From positions 1 to 64,000 of the forward strand of contig DXKH01000082.1 in the NCBI GenBank assembly GCA_019415335.1: DNA of 64,000 nucleotides, written 5' to 3'. Under the pieces are notes generated by a model. That model was given only the letters and a program-made list of their open reading frames with translations. It did no database searches and was not told where the DNA came from. How positions within the stretch are numbered: position 1 is the first letter of the stretch; every line of letters begins with the position of its first letter. Position numbers and translations under genes: made by a program. This document shows positions 25,752 through 35,746 of the stretch, one piece after another. Origin of the DNA: Citrobacter sp. GTDB lineage: Bacteria; Pseudomonadota; Gammaproteobacteria; Enterobacterales; Enterobacteriaceae.

Positions 25752-27305
25752 ATGCATTCCTCTGTTAATAAAAACGAAAGCCGAACGTTCTTCGGCCACC
25801 CTTATCCGCTGGGTTCACTGTTCTTCACCGAGATGTGGGAGCGGTTTTCGTTTTACGGCATTCGTCCGTTACTGATTCTTTTCATGGCCGCGACCGTTTA
25901 CGACGGTGGCATGGGGCTGGCGCGCGAAAATGCGTCCGCGATTGTCGGTATTTTTGCCGGCAGTATGTACCTGGCGGCACTGCCGGGCGGTTGGCTGGCA
26001 GATAACTGGCTCGGGCAACAACGTGCGGTGTGGTACGGTTCGATCCTGATCGCGCTCGGCCATCTGTCTATTGCCCTGTCGGCCTGGATGGGCGACAACC
26101 TGTTTTTCATCGGTCTGATGTTTATCGTGCTGGGATCGGGTCTGTTCAAAACCTGTATCTCGGTCATGGTGGGAACCCTTTATAAGAAAGGCGATGCTCG
26201 CCGCGATGGGGGTTTCTCGCTGTTCTACATGGGCATTAACATGGGGTCATTCATTGCCCCGCTGATCTCCGGCTGGTTGATTAAATCTCACGGCTGGCAC
26301 TGGGGCTTTGGTATCGGTGGGATCGGGATGTTGGTCGCGCTGGTTATCTTCCGGGTGTTTGCCGTTCCTTCCATGAAACGCTACGACAGTGAAGTCGGGC
26401 TCGATTCGACCTGGAACAGCCCGGTGGTGAAGAAAAACGGCGTGGGCGGTTGGTTGCTGGCGCTGGCGATCGGTGTTGCCATCATCGTGACGCTGATTGC
26501 CCAGGGGGTGATCGTCATTAACCCGGTCGCCGTTGCCAGCATGCTGGTCTACGTCATTGCCGCTTCGGTGGCGCTCTACTTTATCTATCTGTTCGTGTTT
26601 GCCGGGCTGACCCGTAAAGAGCGCGCCAGACTGCTGGTCTGCTTCATTCTGCTGGTTTCTGCCGCCTTTTTCTGGTCGGCGTTTGAGCAGAAACCGACCT
26701 CGTTCAACCTGTTCGCGAATGACTACACCAACCGCATGATTGGTGATTTCGAAATACCTGCCGTCTGGTTCCAGTCGATTAACGCCCTGTTTATCATCCT
26801 GCTGGCACCGGTCTTCAGTTGGGCCTGGCCGGCGCTGGCGCGCAGAAATGTGCGTCCGAGCAGTATCACCAAGTTCGTTATCGGTATTCTGTGCGCAGCG
26901 GCGGGCTTTGGCCTGATGATGATGGCGGCGCAGAACGTGCTGAGTAACGGTGGGGCGGGCGTTTCGCCGTTCTGGCTGGTGGGCAGCATTCTGATGCTGA
27001 CGCTGGGCGAACTGTGTCTGAGCCCGATAGGTCTGGCAACGATGACGCTGTTAGCCCCAGAAAGAATGCGGGGCCAGATGATGGGTCTGTGGTTCTGTGC
27101 CAGCGCATTGGGTAACCTGGCGGCGGGTCTGATTGGTGGACACGTCAAGGCTGACCAACTGGATATGCTGCCCGACCTCTTCGCCCGCTGTTCCATTGCA
27201 CTGCTGATTTGTGCGGCAGTACTGATTGTGCTGATTGTTCCGGTGCGTCGGATGCTGGAAAACGCGCAGGTGAAAACGGAGCAAAAACCGGCGGAAAATG
27301 CCTGA
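25752..27305 (+). CDS. POT/PTR2-family proton-dependent oligopeptide transporter
   Basis: A 517-residue transporter with 12-14 membrane segments. The POT signature is present: FFTEMWERFSFYGIRPLLIL contains the ExxER-type proton-coupling motif of helix 1, and the PTR2 segment FSLFYMGINMGSFIAPLISG follows. Such proteins import di- and tripeptides with protons. The start at 25752 has GGGAG upstream; an earlier in-frame ATG at 25689 would add an unlikely 21-residue leader. The gene stands alone and ends at a strong terminator. Confidence 0.85.
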   Translation: MHSSVNKNESRTFFGHPYPLGSLFFTEMWERFSFYGIRPLLILFMAATVYDGGMGLARENASAIVGIFAGSMYLAALPGGWLADNWLGQQRAVWYGSILIALGHLSIALSAWMGDNLFFIGLMFIVLGSGLFKTCISVMVGTLYKKGDARRDGGFSLFYMGINMGSFIAPLISGWLIKSHGWHWGFGIGGIGMLVALVIFRVFAVPSMKRYDSEVGLDSTWNSPVVKKNGVGGWLLALAIGVAIIVTLIAQGVIVINPVAVASMLVYVIAASVALYFIYLFVFAGLTRKERARLLVCFILLVSAAFFWSAFEQKPTSFNLFANDYTNRMIGDFEIPAVWFQSINALFIILLAPVFSWAWPALARRNVRPSSITKFVIGILCAAAGFGLMMMAAQNVLSNGGAGVSPFWLVGSILMLTLGELCLSPIGLATMTLLAPERMRGQMMGLWFCASALGNLAAGLIGGHVKADQLDMLPDLFARCSIALLICAAVLIVLIVPVRRMLENAQVKTEQKPAENA

Positions 27306-27327
27306 CCGATAATTAACGCTCACTGAT

Positions 27328-27358
27328 AAAACCGGCGGTTGATGCGCCGGTTTTATTT
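27328..27358 (+). terminator. Rho-independent terminator
   Basis: AAAACCGGCG and CGCCGGTTTT form a perfect 10-bp stem around a seven-base loop, followed by ATTTAT. It closes the peptide transporter gene. Confidence 0.9.
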
Positions 27359-27897
27359 ATTCCACCTGGAAAAATCCTTATTCTGACGAAATAACCTCAC
27401 GCCCCATCATAGATGGCCTCACTCCCAACAGAATTTTCACCCTGTCCGTAGAAACGCCGAACCGTTGTGCTGAGCCGCCGGATATGCCCTGATGAGATAC
27501 AGTCACTCTCCCTCATAAAAATGACTTGTCACATCATCCCTGATGTCAGATTAATGTGGAAAAATCTTAAGCGAGTATAAATTTTTCTTAAATACTTCAT
27601 TCTTTAATTGTATTTAATGAAATAATGTTCTGTTTATAGCATTTTTTATGGAATTATAATCTTTCAAAGTTTTGTTTTTAAGATAATTGCATTATTATCC
27701 TGACTAAGGTCATTTCATTTGTTCTCACGTCTGATATCTGGAAAATATTGCCTAAATACCGCAACGAGACTCAGGGAGTTCGTGTCGGTTAGACAGGCGT
27801 TAAATAGCCGTTACTTTTACTAAAAATAGACACCTCTGCACTGCATTCGATAATGCACTGTATGGCGTGCTGTTATTTTTTATCAGTGGATATCGAG
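27359..27897. other. AT-rich region upstream of the first autotransporter
   Basis: The left part shows a short minus-strand peptide-like stretch (ISGGSAQRFGVSTDRVKILL, 27400-27480) that may be a gene scrap. The right part is strongly AT-rich and suits a promoter, possibly silenced by H-NS. No complete gene was seen. Confidence 0.4.
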
Positions 27898-30849
27898 ATG
27901 AATATAAAGGATCTTAAAATAACACCCCTGGCGTTGTTAATTAGTAGTCTGTTAATGGCAAATAACGCAAGTGCAGTAATTTATGATGAAACTGGTATTA
28001 TTAACGGAAGTGGAATCATCGCTGAAGATCAGGAATATAAAATCATTAGTACCGCAGGGGAAAATAATACGATCTCTGTGGCGAATAATGGCGGTGTGAC
28101 CATTACCAACCCTGGCGGAACGCCCACGGTTTCGGGGGGCGGTGAATTTGAAAACGGCGACTTTTTGATTTCCAACGGGACAGTGATTGTCGCCAACAGC
28201 GGTACCATTAATTTAGGTTCAGGGACTATCGTGAATCATATCATCGGCGATGTCATTCCAGGCACCGTCGAGGGGCGACCAGACATTCCGCTGGATGCCG
28301 ATTATCAGTTTATGTACGCGGTGGGTATCGTGCAGGTTGGTGGCGACAGTGCTGCCTATCTCGCACAAAAAGGCGCGATCGTTGCCGATAATTTGACGAT
28401 AAATATGAGTCAAACGCGTGATGGCAAAGATATTGCCGGCATTCTGGGCAATAAATACAATGGCGCCTTTACCTTAACCGGCACCACTACGGTTAATTCG
28501 GCGGTGACCGGGGCGGATGGTAAGAATTTCGCAATCTATGCGAAGGCGGGATCGAAAATCAACGCTGAAAATTTGATCGTCAATAGTAAGGGGACGTTCT
28601 ACGCCGTTGGCCTCGATTCGGAATCTGAGGTGGATGCCGATCGTTCGCTGATTCGTTATCAAAACGCCACGATTACATCCGTCGCCGATCAGTATGCGGA
28701 CGGTATCAGTGCCAACGGCGGGCACGTTGAAGCGCTTGGCGACACCTCTATTGATGTCACCGTGAACGATGCGCATGGCGTGATTTCCGGGATCTGGGTT
28801 TCTGATGGCTTGACAGGTGTTGATCTGGATGCGCATGTGAACATGGCAGGGAAGACGAGCCTGCTGCTGAAATCGGGTGGGGATAATACCGTTCTCAGTG
28901 GCGTCGAGTCCGTGGGCGCTTCGCAGTTTACCAGTCACGATCTGAACATCACGCTGGACACTCAGGGGCATCAGCAAACAACCGGTACCGGCATTCGGGC
29001 CAGTAAAGAAGATGCGCTCACTGCGGGTAAAATAGACATTAATGGTCGTCTGAACATTGATGCTGTCGATACCACCCGCAGCGGGAGCTGGAACTACGTC
29101 CGTGCGGACAAGGGCGGCGAAATCACGCTGAACGGCGGGGTACAGATGGGGGTTAACTACAATGACCCGGATGCCACCGCTATTCTGGCTGAAAATGCAG
29201 ACTCTCGCGTGACGATTAACCCGCAAAAAATCCAGGTTGTCGGGACTATCGAAGCCAATGATTCCGCCGTGGTGGATGTTACTGCCATCAACCAGTCGCG
29301 TTTCGTCGGGGGGATGGTCACCAGCGGCAATGCCGTGAATAACCTGTCGCTGGCGGACGGCTCGGCCTGGAACATGACCAAAAGTTCTCAGCTTACTCAC
29401 CTGACGCTGGACGACTCCACGCTGACTTTTATGCCAGCCAGTACGAAAATTTTTAAGCTGGCGCGTGATGCTGCGAGTTTCAAAACCCTGACGGTGGACG
29501 GTGATTATACCGGTGCTAACGGTAACATCGTGATGAACACTCAACTGGGCGATGACGCGTCACCGACTGACCGGATGATTATTGCGGGCAACACCTCGGG
29601 TACCACCAACGTTAACGTGCTGAACGCTGGCGGTGCGGGCGGCCTGACGACTGACGGTATTGAGCTGATCAGCGTCGGCGGCAACTCTGACGGTGTGTTT
29701 AAACAAAATGGCCGTATCGTGGCCGGTGCCTATGACTACACCCTGCATCGCGGCGAAGGCCAGAACAACAAGAACTGGTACCTCAGCAGCACGCTATCCC
29801 CGGTTACCCCGGTGGATCCTGTGTATCCAACCGATCCTACCGATCCGCCGTCGCCATCTCCGACACCGCGTGAACACGCGGTACGTCCGGAAGCGGGTCT
29901 GTACGGTATGAACCTGCAGGCGGCGAACACGCTGTTTAACACCCGTTTACAGGATCGTCTGGGTGAAACGCATTATGTGGATGCGCTGACCGGTGAAGAA
30001 ACCGTTACCTGCCTGTGGCAGCGTAACGTTGGCGGGCATACCCGTCAGAAGGACAGCAGCGGACAACTGGCGATGCAGAGCAATCGCTATGTGATGCAAC
30101 TGGGCGGCGATATCGCACAGTGGTCTTCGGACAACACCGACCGCTACCATCTGGGTCTGATGGCGGGCTACGCCAATCAGAAGAGTCGTGCCGAGAACCA
30201 GCGTAACGGTAACCGCGCTGATAGTCGTATCAGTGGTTACAGCGTTGGCCTGTACGGCACCTGGCTGCAGGATAACGAAACCCACGAAGGGGCATACGTT
30301 GATACCTGGGCGCAGTACAGCTGGTTCGATAACATCATTTCGGGTCGCGGCGTCGAATCGGAAGAGTATGACTCCAAAGGCTTCACCACCTCTGTCGAAA
30401 CCGGTTATACCTGGAAACTGGCGGAGCTCAGCGAACGTAACACGCTGTATATCCAGCCCAAGGCCCAGGTCACCTGGATGGGTGTGAAGGCGGATGAGCA
30501 CAAAGAAGTTAACGGTACCCGCGTGGAAGGCAATGGCGATGGCAATATCCAGACCCGCGTTGGTGTGCGTCTGTTCGGCAAGGGCCACAACAAGCTGGAT
30601 GATGGCAAAGGCCGCACCTTCCAGCCGTTTGTCGAAGCCAACTGGATCTACAACAGCAAAGACTTTGGCGTCGCAATGAACGGTGAGAACGTGAATCTGA
30701 AGGGCGCTCGCACTATCGGCGAGCTGAAAGGGGGTGTCGAAGGTCAGTTGACGAAGAGCGTCGCCCTGTGGGGTAACGTTGCTCAGCAGGTTGGCAACAA
30801 CGGCTACAGCGATACTTCAGCGATGATCGGTATTAAAGCGTCGTTCTGA
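27898..30849 (+). CDS. Autotransporter (type Va secretion), passenger of unknown function
   Basis: A 983-residue protein. The signal peptide is MNIKDLKITPLALLISSLLM to NNASA. The passenger (about residues 25-640) is a repetitive beta-helix rich in Gly, Thr and Asn (INMSQTRDGKDIAGIL, GLDSESEVDADRSL). A Pro-rich hinge (PVDPVYPTDPTDPPSPSPTP) leads to the autotransporter barrel from about residue 690, ending in IGIKASF with the terminal Phe. The start 27898 was chosen because the signal peptide begins there; the longer frame from 27853 adds a non-signal leader. The barrel is close to that of the convergent autotransporter at 32350-34917. Confidence 0.85.
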   Translation: MNIKDLKITPLALLISSLLMANNASAVIYDETGIINGSGIIAEDQEYKIISTAGENNTISVANNGGVTITNPGGTPTVSGGGEFENGDFLISNGTVIVANSGTINLGSGTIVNHIIGDVIPGTVEGRPDIPLDADYQFMYAVGIVQVGGDSAAYLAQKGAIVADNLTINMSQTRDGKDIAGILGNKYNGAFTLTGTTTVNSAVTGADGKNFAIYAKAGSKINAENLIVNSKGTFYAVGLDSESEVDADRSLIRYQNATITSVADQYADGISANGGHVEALGDTSIDVTVNDAHGVISGIWVSDGLTGVDLDAHVNMAGKTSLLLKSGGDNTVLSGVESVGASQFTSHDLNITLDTQGHQQTTGTGIRASKEDALTAGKIDINGRLNIDAVDTTRSGSWNYVRADKGGEITLNGGVQMGVNYNDPDATAILAENADSRVTINPQKIQVVGTIEANDSAVVDVTAINQSRFVGGMVTSGNAVNNLSLADGSAWNMTKSSQLTHLTLDDSTLTFMPASTKIFKLARDAASFKTLTVDGDYTGANGNIVMNTQLGDDASPTDRMIIAGNTSGTTNVNVLNAGGAGGLTTDGIELISVGGNSDGVFKQNGRIVAGAYDYTLHRGEGQNNKNWYLSSTLSPVTPVDPVYPTDPTDPPSPSPTPREHAVRPEAGLYGMNLQAANTLFNTRLQDRLGETHYVDALTGEETVTCLWQRNVGGHTRQKDSSGQLAMQSNRYVMQLGGDIAQWSSDNTDRYHLGLMAGYANQKSRAENQRNGNRADSRISGYSVGLYGTWLQDNETHEGAYVDTWAQYSWFDNIISGRGVESEEYDSKGFTTSVETGYTWKLAELSERNTLYIQPKAQVTWMGVKADEHKEVNGTRVEGNGDGNIQTRVGVRLFGKGHNKLDDGKGRTFQPFVEANWIYNSKDFGVAMNGENVNLKGARTIGELKGGVEGQLTKSVALWGNVAQQVGNNGYSDTSAMIGIKASF

Positions 30850-30857
30850 TGACAAAA

Positions 30858-30885
30858 CCCCCGGCGGTGCAATGCCACCGGGGGG
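30858..30885. terminator. Shared hairpin terminator
   Basis: CCCCCGGCGGT and ACCGGGGGG pair around a short loop. On the minus strand the stem is followed by TTTTG, so it serves the lipoprotein gene at least; it may act in both directions. Confidence 0.65.
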
Positions 30886-30906
30886 AATTTCCGCTGACGT
30901 CGGGGA

Positions 30907-31416
30907 TTATCGTGCAAAACCATTATTGATACAGATCTGTCCGCTGGTGCGCAGGGTAAAGGCGAGCGTCCCGGGATAGTTACTGTAATAGTTATGCTCT
31001 TCTTCCAGTCCTTTTTCCTGTGCCAGTTTTACCGTCTCCAGTGAACAGGTACGGTATATTAAATCTTTTTCCATCAGCTTCTGTTTTTCGCGTTGTTGTG
31101 CGGGGGGAAGTGCTAACCATTTTTCTGAAAGCGAATAATCGAAGACCACGCGCTGACCTTTGGCCTGAATGTTTTGCGCCGTAATGTAATCATCAATTTT
31201 CACGCTGGACTGGCCGCGCATTTTTTTCTGTTCTTCTGCTGCCGCATATTTTGCCAGCGCATCACTGTCCATGCCGGCGATTTTTTCCTTATAGACTGCC
31301 ACATAGCCTGCCGGCTGCTGGTAGTGGTTGCTGTAGGCCTTGCGCATATCGTTGTCGTTCATCGTACAGCCGGCGAGAATAAATGGTAATAAAAGGAGTG
31401 ATTTATTTTTTAACAT
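30907..31416 (-). CDS. Lipoprotein of unknown function
   Basis: A 169-residue lipoprotein with signal and lipobox in MLKNKSLLLLPFILAGC. The mature part is charged and mostly helical (LPPAQQREKQKLMEKDLIYR), with two Cys (YRTCSLE and GQICINN) that may pair. I do not recognise the family. It lies between two autotransporters, converging with the first, so a part in adhesion or envelope function is possible but unproven. Confidence 0.6.
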   Translation of the reverse strand: MLKNKSLLLLPFILAGCTMNDNDMRKAYSNHYQQPAGYVAVYKEKIAGMDSDALAKYAAAEEQKKMRGQSSVKIDDYITAQNIQAKGQRVVFDYSLSEKWLALPPAQQREKQKLMEKDLIYRTCSLETVKLAQEKGLEEEHNYYSNYPGTLAFTLRTSGQICINNGFAR

Positions 31417-31551
31417 CAGATTGTTCCCATTCTGCCATTGTTGTGAATAATTAAACCCGTTCCTCTTTGCGTTAAATTTATTTAAAAGAGAGGGCTTACT
31501 TTTCTGGATAATAATGTTTTACAGCAAAGAGAATGGCAGGGGCAAATACTG

Positions 31552-31579
31552 CCCCCTGAAACTACTTTATTTCAGGGGG
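31552..31579. repeat. Inverted repeat downstream of yahN
   Basis: CCCCCTGAA and TTCAGGGGG form a perfect 9-bp stem with a ten-base loop, just behind the yahN stop. No T-run follows in either direction. Confidence 0.5.
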
Positions 31580-31586
31580 GAGAGAT

Positions 31587-32228
31587 TTAGCGATGGGTAA
31601 TGCCTTCGTAGATTAACCGTAACGCCAGCAGGCCAATAATCGCGCCGATGATGCGACTGGCGACGCGCTGTATTCTGCCGTATGCCCGGCGCACGGCGGG
31701 CAATGAAAAGGCCTGACTCAGAAAGACGCGCCAGATAACCGAAGAGAGCACGATCCCGGCCCAGGCCATCATCCTTGCCCACATGGGCGTGTCGGCACTT
31801 AGCGTGACGGAGAAGATACTGATAAAAAACAGGACGGTTTGCGGATTCGACAGATCGGTCAGTAAGCCGCGACGAAAGAACACCGTCCACGGCGCACTAA
31901 CCGGTTGCTGAAGCGCTGGCATTTGTGGTGTGGCCTGGTGACGAATGCTGTTCCAGGCAAACCACAGCAGATACGCGCCGCCGCCAATTTTGATCAGCGA
32001 AAATACTGCCTCGCACTGGGTAATCAGCGTCGCCATGCCAAACAGTCCCAGCCCGGAATAGATCGCGTCACCTAATGCCACGCCCAGACCGGTTAATACA
32101 CCTGCGCGGCGTCCGGAGGCCAGGCTGGTTTGCACAACGACAAACAGATTGGCGCCGGGGTTGAAAAAGGTTAAGACGAACAGGCTGACGGTGAGAAAAA
32201 CCGCGTGCAGAGGTTCCATAAACCACAT
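31587..32228 (-). CDS. yahN: LysE/RhtB-family amino-acid exporter YahN
   Basis: A 213-residue inner-membrane protein with six hydrophobic segments and the RhtB signature FFNPGANLFVVVQTSLASGR near the N-terminus; DLSNPQTVLFFISIFSVTLS follows in the second half. The sequence is close to E. coli YahN as I remember it, a putative exporter of amino acids or homoserine-lactone-like compounds. In E. coli yahN is next to yahO and prpR; here a 3.5-kb stretch with an autotransporter separates yahN from yahO, so something was inserted or E. coli lost it. Confidence 0.85.
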   Translation of the reverse strand: MWFMEPLHAVFLTVSLFVLTFFNPGANLFVVVQTSLASGRRAGVLTGLGVALGDAIYSGLGLFGMATLITQCEAVFSLIKIGGGAYLLWFAWNSIRHQATPQMPALQQPVSAPWTVFFRRGLLTDLSNPQTVLFFISIFSVTLSADTPMWARMMAWAGIVLSSVIWRVFLSQAFSLPAVRRAYGRIQRVASRIIGAIIGLLALRLIYEGITHR

Positions 32229-32349
32229 TTCCCTGAACTGGATAACGTCATTCCATCTTATTTATCACAAAACCAGGGGGATGCGAATGGGATCACAAAG
32301 GGAGAGGCGAGGGAAGAAAACCACCCGCGTCGCCACGGGTGGTAGAGGG

Positions 32350-34917
32350 TCAGAAGCTGTATTTCAGCCCTAACATGCCTTGCGTATCGCTGTAGCCGTT
32401 ATCGCCAATCTGCTGGGCGACGTTGCCCCACAGTTGCAGACGCTGGTTAAGCTGGCCTTCAACGCCCACTTTCAGTTCGCCAATATTGCGGCTACCTTTC
32501 ACGTCGTTGCTGATGTCATCCATCTGCACACTGTAATTCTGCGTGTTGTGGATCCAGTTAGCTTCGACAAACGGCTGGAAGGTGCGCCCTTTACCGTCAT
32601 CCATCGCGTTATGCCCTTGCAGGTAGGCTTTCACGCCAAGACGCGTTTGCAGATTGCCGTCGGTGTTATCTACCACGCGGGTGCCGTTTTCCTCAACGTG
32701 AGTATCGGCCTGCACGTCCATCCAGGTGACCTGGGCTTTAGGCTGGATATACAGTGCGTTACGTTCGCTGAATTCGGCCAGTTTCCAGGTGTAGCCGGTT
32801 TCGACAGAGGCGGTGATGCCGTCCGAGTCATACTTTTCAGACGCCAGTCCCTGTCCGGACACGGTGTTATCAAACCAGTTGTAGAGCATCCAGCCATCGA
32901 CATACGCACCGGTTTTATCGGCGTCGTTGGCATACCAGGTGCCGTACAGACCGGCGCTGTAGCCGCTGATCTCCCCGCGTGAAGAGTATCCGCTCAGGCT
33001 GGAGTGGCTGCGACTCTTGCTGTTGGCATAACCGGCCATCAGACCCAGATGCCAGCGGTCCAGACCGTCGGTACTCCACTGCGCAATGTCACCGCCCAGC
33101 TGCATCACATAACGGTTGCTCTGGGTGCTGATCTGCCCGGAACCGTCCTTGAAGCGGTTATGTCCGCCGATATGGCGCATCCACAGGCTGGTAACTTTCC
33201 GTTCGCCGGTTAACGCGTCGGTGTACTGGGTTTCCCCCAGACGATCGTGCAGACGCGTGGTGAACAGCGTGTTGGCGGCAAGGATATTCGCCAGATAGCT
33301 GCCGGTTTCCGGGCGATACTGATGCGGGCCTTCCGGTGTCGGAGGAACGGGAACCTCTGGCTCTTTCGGCTCAATCGGCGGTGTTGGTGAAATCGGACCA
33401 GGCAAGGCCACGCTGGTCAAAGACCAGTTCTGGTTATCCCGCTTCACAAGGTCGTAGTCATAGGCGCCCGCGACGATACGGCCTTCTTTCACAAAGGTAC
33501 CGTTTGAAGCGCCTTCAACGTCGATAATACGGATACCTTCAGTCGTTGCGGCTCCGTTACCGCCCGCGTTGCTGACGCTGACGCGCGTGGTGCCGTGGGT
33601 ATCACCTTTCACGATCAGCTTATCGGTTGCCGAAAGGTCATCGCCCAGCACGGTGCGTAAGGCCAGCAGGCCGTTGTTACCGGTGTAATCGCCATTGATG
33701 GTCAACGTGGTTGGGGTAAAGGCCGCTTTTACCTGCGACGGGGAAGAGAGTATCGCTGTGCCTGCCAGCTCCAGCGAATTCAGGGTCTGCGAATAGCCGT
33801 TAAGATCCAGTTGCGCACCGCTGTCCACGCGGTAATCCGATCTTGCACTCAGGGTATTTTCTACCCCAGCGCGCAGCGTGCCGTTTGCGACGTAAGTGGG
33901 CCCCTGATAAGTATTGGCCCCTGTCAGCGTGGTTGTCCCCGAGCCGACATGGTTCACTTCGCCAACGCCTGTGATTTTGGCCGAGAGCGTGAAGTCGTCG
34001 CTGTTATGGTTAACGTTGAGTTCCGCGGTATTCATACCGCTGGTATTGCCAAGATGGATCCTTGGCAGGTCCAGCGTTCCCGCAGCCTGTTGCGCTTCTC
34101 CCTTTGCGCCGCCAATATTCAGGATACCGGTGCTGCCTTCTCCCACTGCCAGCCAGATTAAGTTACCCGAGCGGACCGTGGCGCCATTGCTGACGGTGAG
34201 AATCCCGGTGGCGTCATTGGGGGTTGTTGCGAACCCCCCGAGGTAAATACCTTCGGTCACATCCAGCAGCGAGTTTTCACCGTCCACGAGGGTGACACCG
34301 TAGCCATTACGACTGGTGTTGTTCGTATTGCCGACGTAGCCGATGTTCATGTGCTCGCTTAAGGAGAGGGTACCGCCGCGGGTAATCATCAGGTTGCCGC
34401 GTCCCTGATCGCCAACCACGCTCCAGACGGATGAGACAGATGAATGTGCGCCATCGATGGTCACCGTTCCCTGCGCGTTTGCGGCATATTCTCCAATGCG
34501 CAGTTCATCAATGCCGCTGATTTTACTGCCGTTACTCACCAGCAGCGTTCCTGAACCATCATGGGTCCCGAGTACCAGATTCAGATTGCCCAGTGTCCAG
34601 GTTGCACCATTCGTCAGCGTCACGCTGCCGTTTGCGCCATTACCGATCATACCGGCGGCGGTGATAATATCTCGGCCATCGATCAGCAACGAGCCGTCAG
34701 AGTTATCACCGACCCAGAGACTGCGGAAGTTATCCCATGCGGGGTCGGTGTTTTCCGTGGTGGAAAGCGTAATATTTTGGTCATTATTAATAATGACCGT
34801 ATCACCCACACCCGTTGGCGGGGGAATACTATTATTGGCGATCGCGGTGGACGTTAAGGCAATTGAAATGGCAGTGGCTAATAGTGAGCCAGGGAATTGC
34901 AGTACATTCATTTTCAT
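32350..34917 (-). CDS. Autotransporter (type Va secretion), second of a convergent pair
   Basis: An 855-residue protein. Signal peptide MKMNVLQFPGSLLATAISIA ending near TAIA. The passenger consists of short Gly/Thr/Asn repeats typical of AIDA/pertactin-like beta-helices (NGANGSVTLTNGATWTLGN, VSNGSKISGIDELRIGEYAA). A Pro-rich hinge (PISPTPPIEPKEPEVPVPPT) precedes the barrel, which ends in GLKYSF. Barrel and preceding autochaperone-like region match those of the first autotransporter (shared stretches such as SNRYVMQLGGDIAQWS and DDGKGRTFQPFVEANWI) while the passengers differ. AAGGAAGAG lies upstream of the ATG. Confidence 0.85.
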   Translation of the reverse strand: MKMNVLQFPGSLLATAISIALTSTAIANNSIPPPTGVGDTVIINNDQNITLSTTENTDPAWDNFRSLWVGDNSDGSLLIDGRDIITAAGMIGNGANGSVTLTNGATWTLGNLNLVLGTHDGSGTLLVSNGSKISGIDELRIGEYAANAQGTVTIDGAHSSVSSVWSVVGDQGRGNLMITRGGTLSLSEHMNIGYVGNTNNTSRNGYGVTLVDGENSLLDVTEGIYLGGFATTPNDATGILTVSNGATVRSGNLIWLAVGEGSTGILNIGGAKGEAQQAAGTLDLPRIHLGNTSGMNTAELNVNHNSDDFTLSAKITGVGEVNHVGSGTTTLTGANTYQGPTYVANGTLRAGVENTLSARSDYRVDSGAQLDLNGYSQTLNSLELAGTAILSSPSQVKAAFTPTTLTINGDYTGNNGLLALRTVLGDDLSATDKLIVKGDTHGTTRVSVSNAGGNGAATTEGIRIIDVEGASNGTFVKEGRIVAGAYDYDLVKRDNQNWSLTSVALPGPISPTPPIEPKEPEVPVPPTPEGPHQYRPETGSYLANILAANTLFTTRLHDRLGETQYTDALTGERKVTSLWMRHIGGHNRFKDGSGQISTQSNRYVMQLGGDIAQWSTDGLDRWHLGLMAGYANSKSRSHSSLSGYSSRGEISGYSAGLYGTWYANDADKTGAYVDGWMLYNWFDNTVSGQGLASEKYDSDGITASVETGYTWKLAEFSERNALYIQPKAQVTWMDVQADTHVEENGTRVVDNTDGNLQTRLGVKAYLQGHNAMDDGKGRTFQPFVEANWIHNTQNYSVQMDDISNDVKGSRNIGELKVGVEGQLNQRLQLWGNVAQQIGDNGYSDTQGMLGLKYSF

Positions 34918-35746
34918 ATATAGACTCTTCCTTAAGATTCAAATAGTACGTCGAGGCATGAGCAAGAAAAGCCAGTCCTGAATATATGGCCATTCGTGGA
35001 TTTGCTCATGTAAATGAAGTCCTGATAATTTTTAATACTATTTGTTAAAGGGGAAATAGCGTAATCGTTTTACCGCGGGCTTGTATTCGATATTGATAGG
35101 TTGAGTCTATTAACTATCATTAATGGGCTAAGAAAATTGTAATTGGTTGCTAATCATTTGATTATTAATGTTAATCGGTTTTTGTTTTTATCTCCAGGAA
35201 TCGTGCAAATTTAAAGAGAAAAACAACAGGATAGACGAGATTTTCGATAAGCCAGACTGAATGAATGCAAAAGCAAAATGTTAATTCTGACATCTGTTGA
35301 AAATTTTTAATTCCGCACGCTAATCTTTTTTTGTGAGTTTTTCAGAGTGACTAATTATCATTTTGTTGATAAATGTCAATATTAATATTGGCATTTACCT
35401 GAGGAGTTTTCTGTTATCCCTAAGATAATTACCAATAAATCAAATGGGATTTTAACAATAATCTCAAATAAAACTGATTTGAACCATATTATTCATATTT
35501 GCTCAACGGTGTGTTGATTATTAAAAAACATGAAGTCTACAGTCAGTTTATTTATATAAAGAAAATAACTTAACTTTACTGAAGAACGCAAAAAACCGTC
35601 CTGAGCAGGCTGAAACCACAAAAGCAACATATCACTGAAAGGGCTCTGGATTTTTCCTGGAAGCTGAACTAGTTATTAATCATCCCTGAACAGCGACATG
35701 GATTCAGCGGTGATGATAGCGTCATAACATAACCTGGAGCTTTTCT
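34918..35746. other. Long AT-rich intergenic region
   Basis: More than 800 bases without a recognised gene between the divergent second autotransporter and yahO. The AT content is clearly above that of the flanking core genes, which suggests an H-NS-type silenced promoter region for the autotransporter. It also holds the yahO promoter. Confidence 0.45.

Noticed and set aside
27400..27480. Short peptide-like stretch ISGGSAQRFGVSTDRVKILL on the minus strand
   Set aside because: Could be a scrap of a small DNA-binding protein, but it is too short and has no start, so no gene is claimed.
28474..29544. 356-codon ORF antisense to the first autotransporter
   Set aside because: It is a long open frame caused by the repetitive, low-stop composition of the passenger; it has no family motif or ribosome-binding site, and the sense frame has signal peptide, hinge and barrel.
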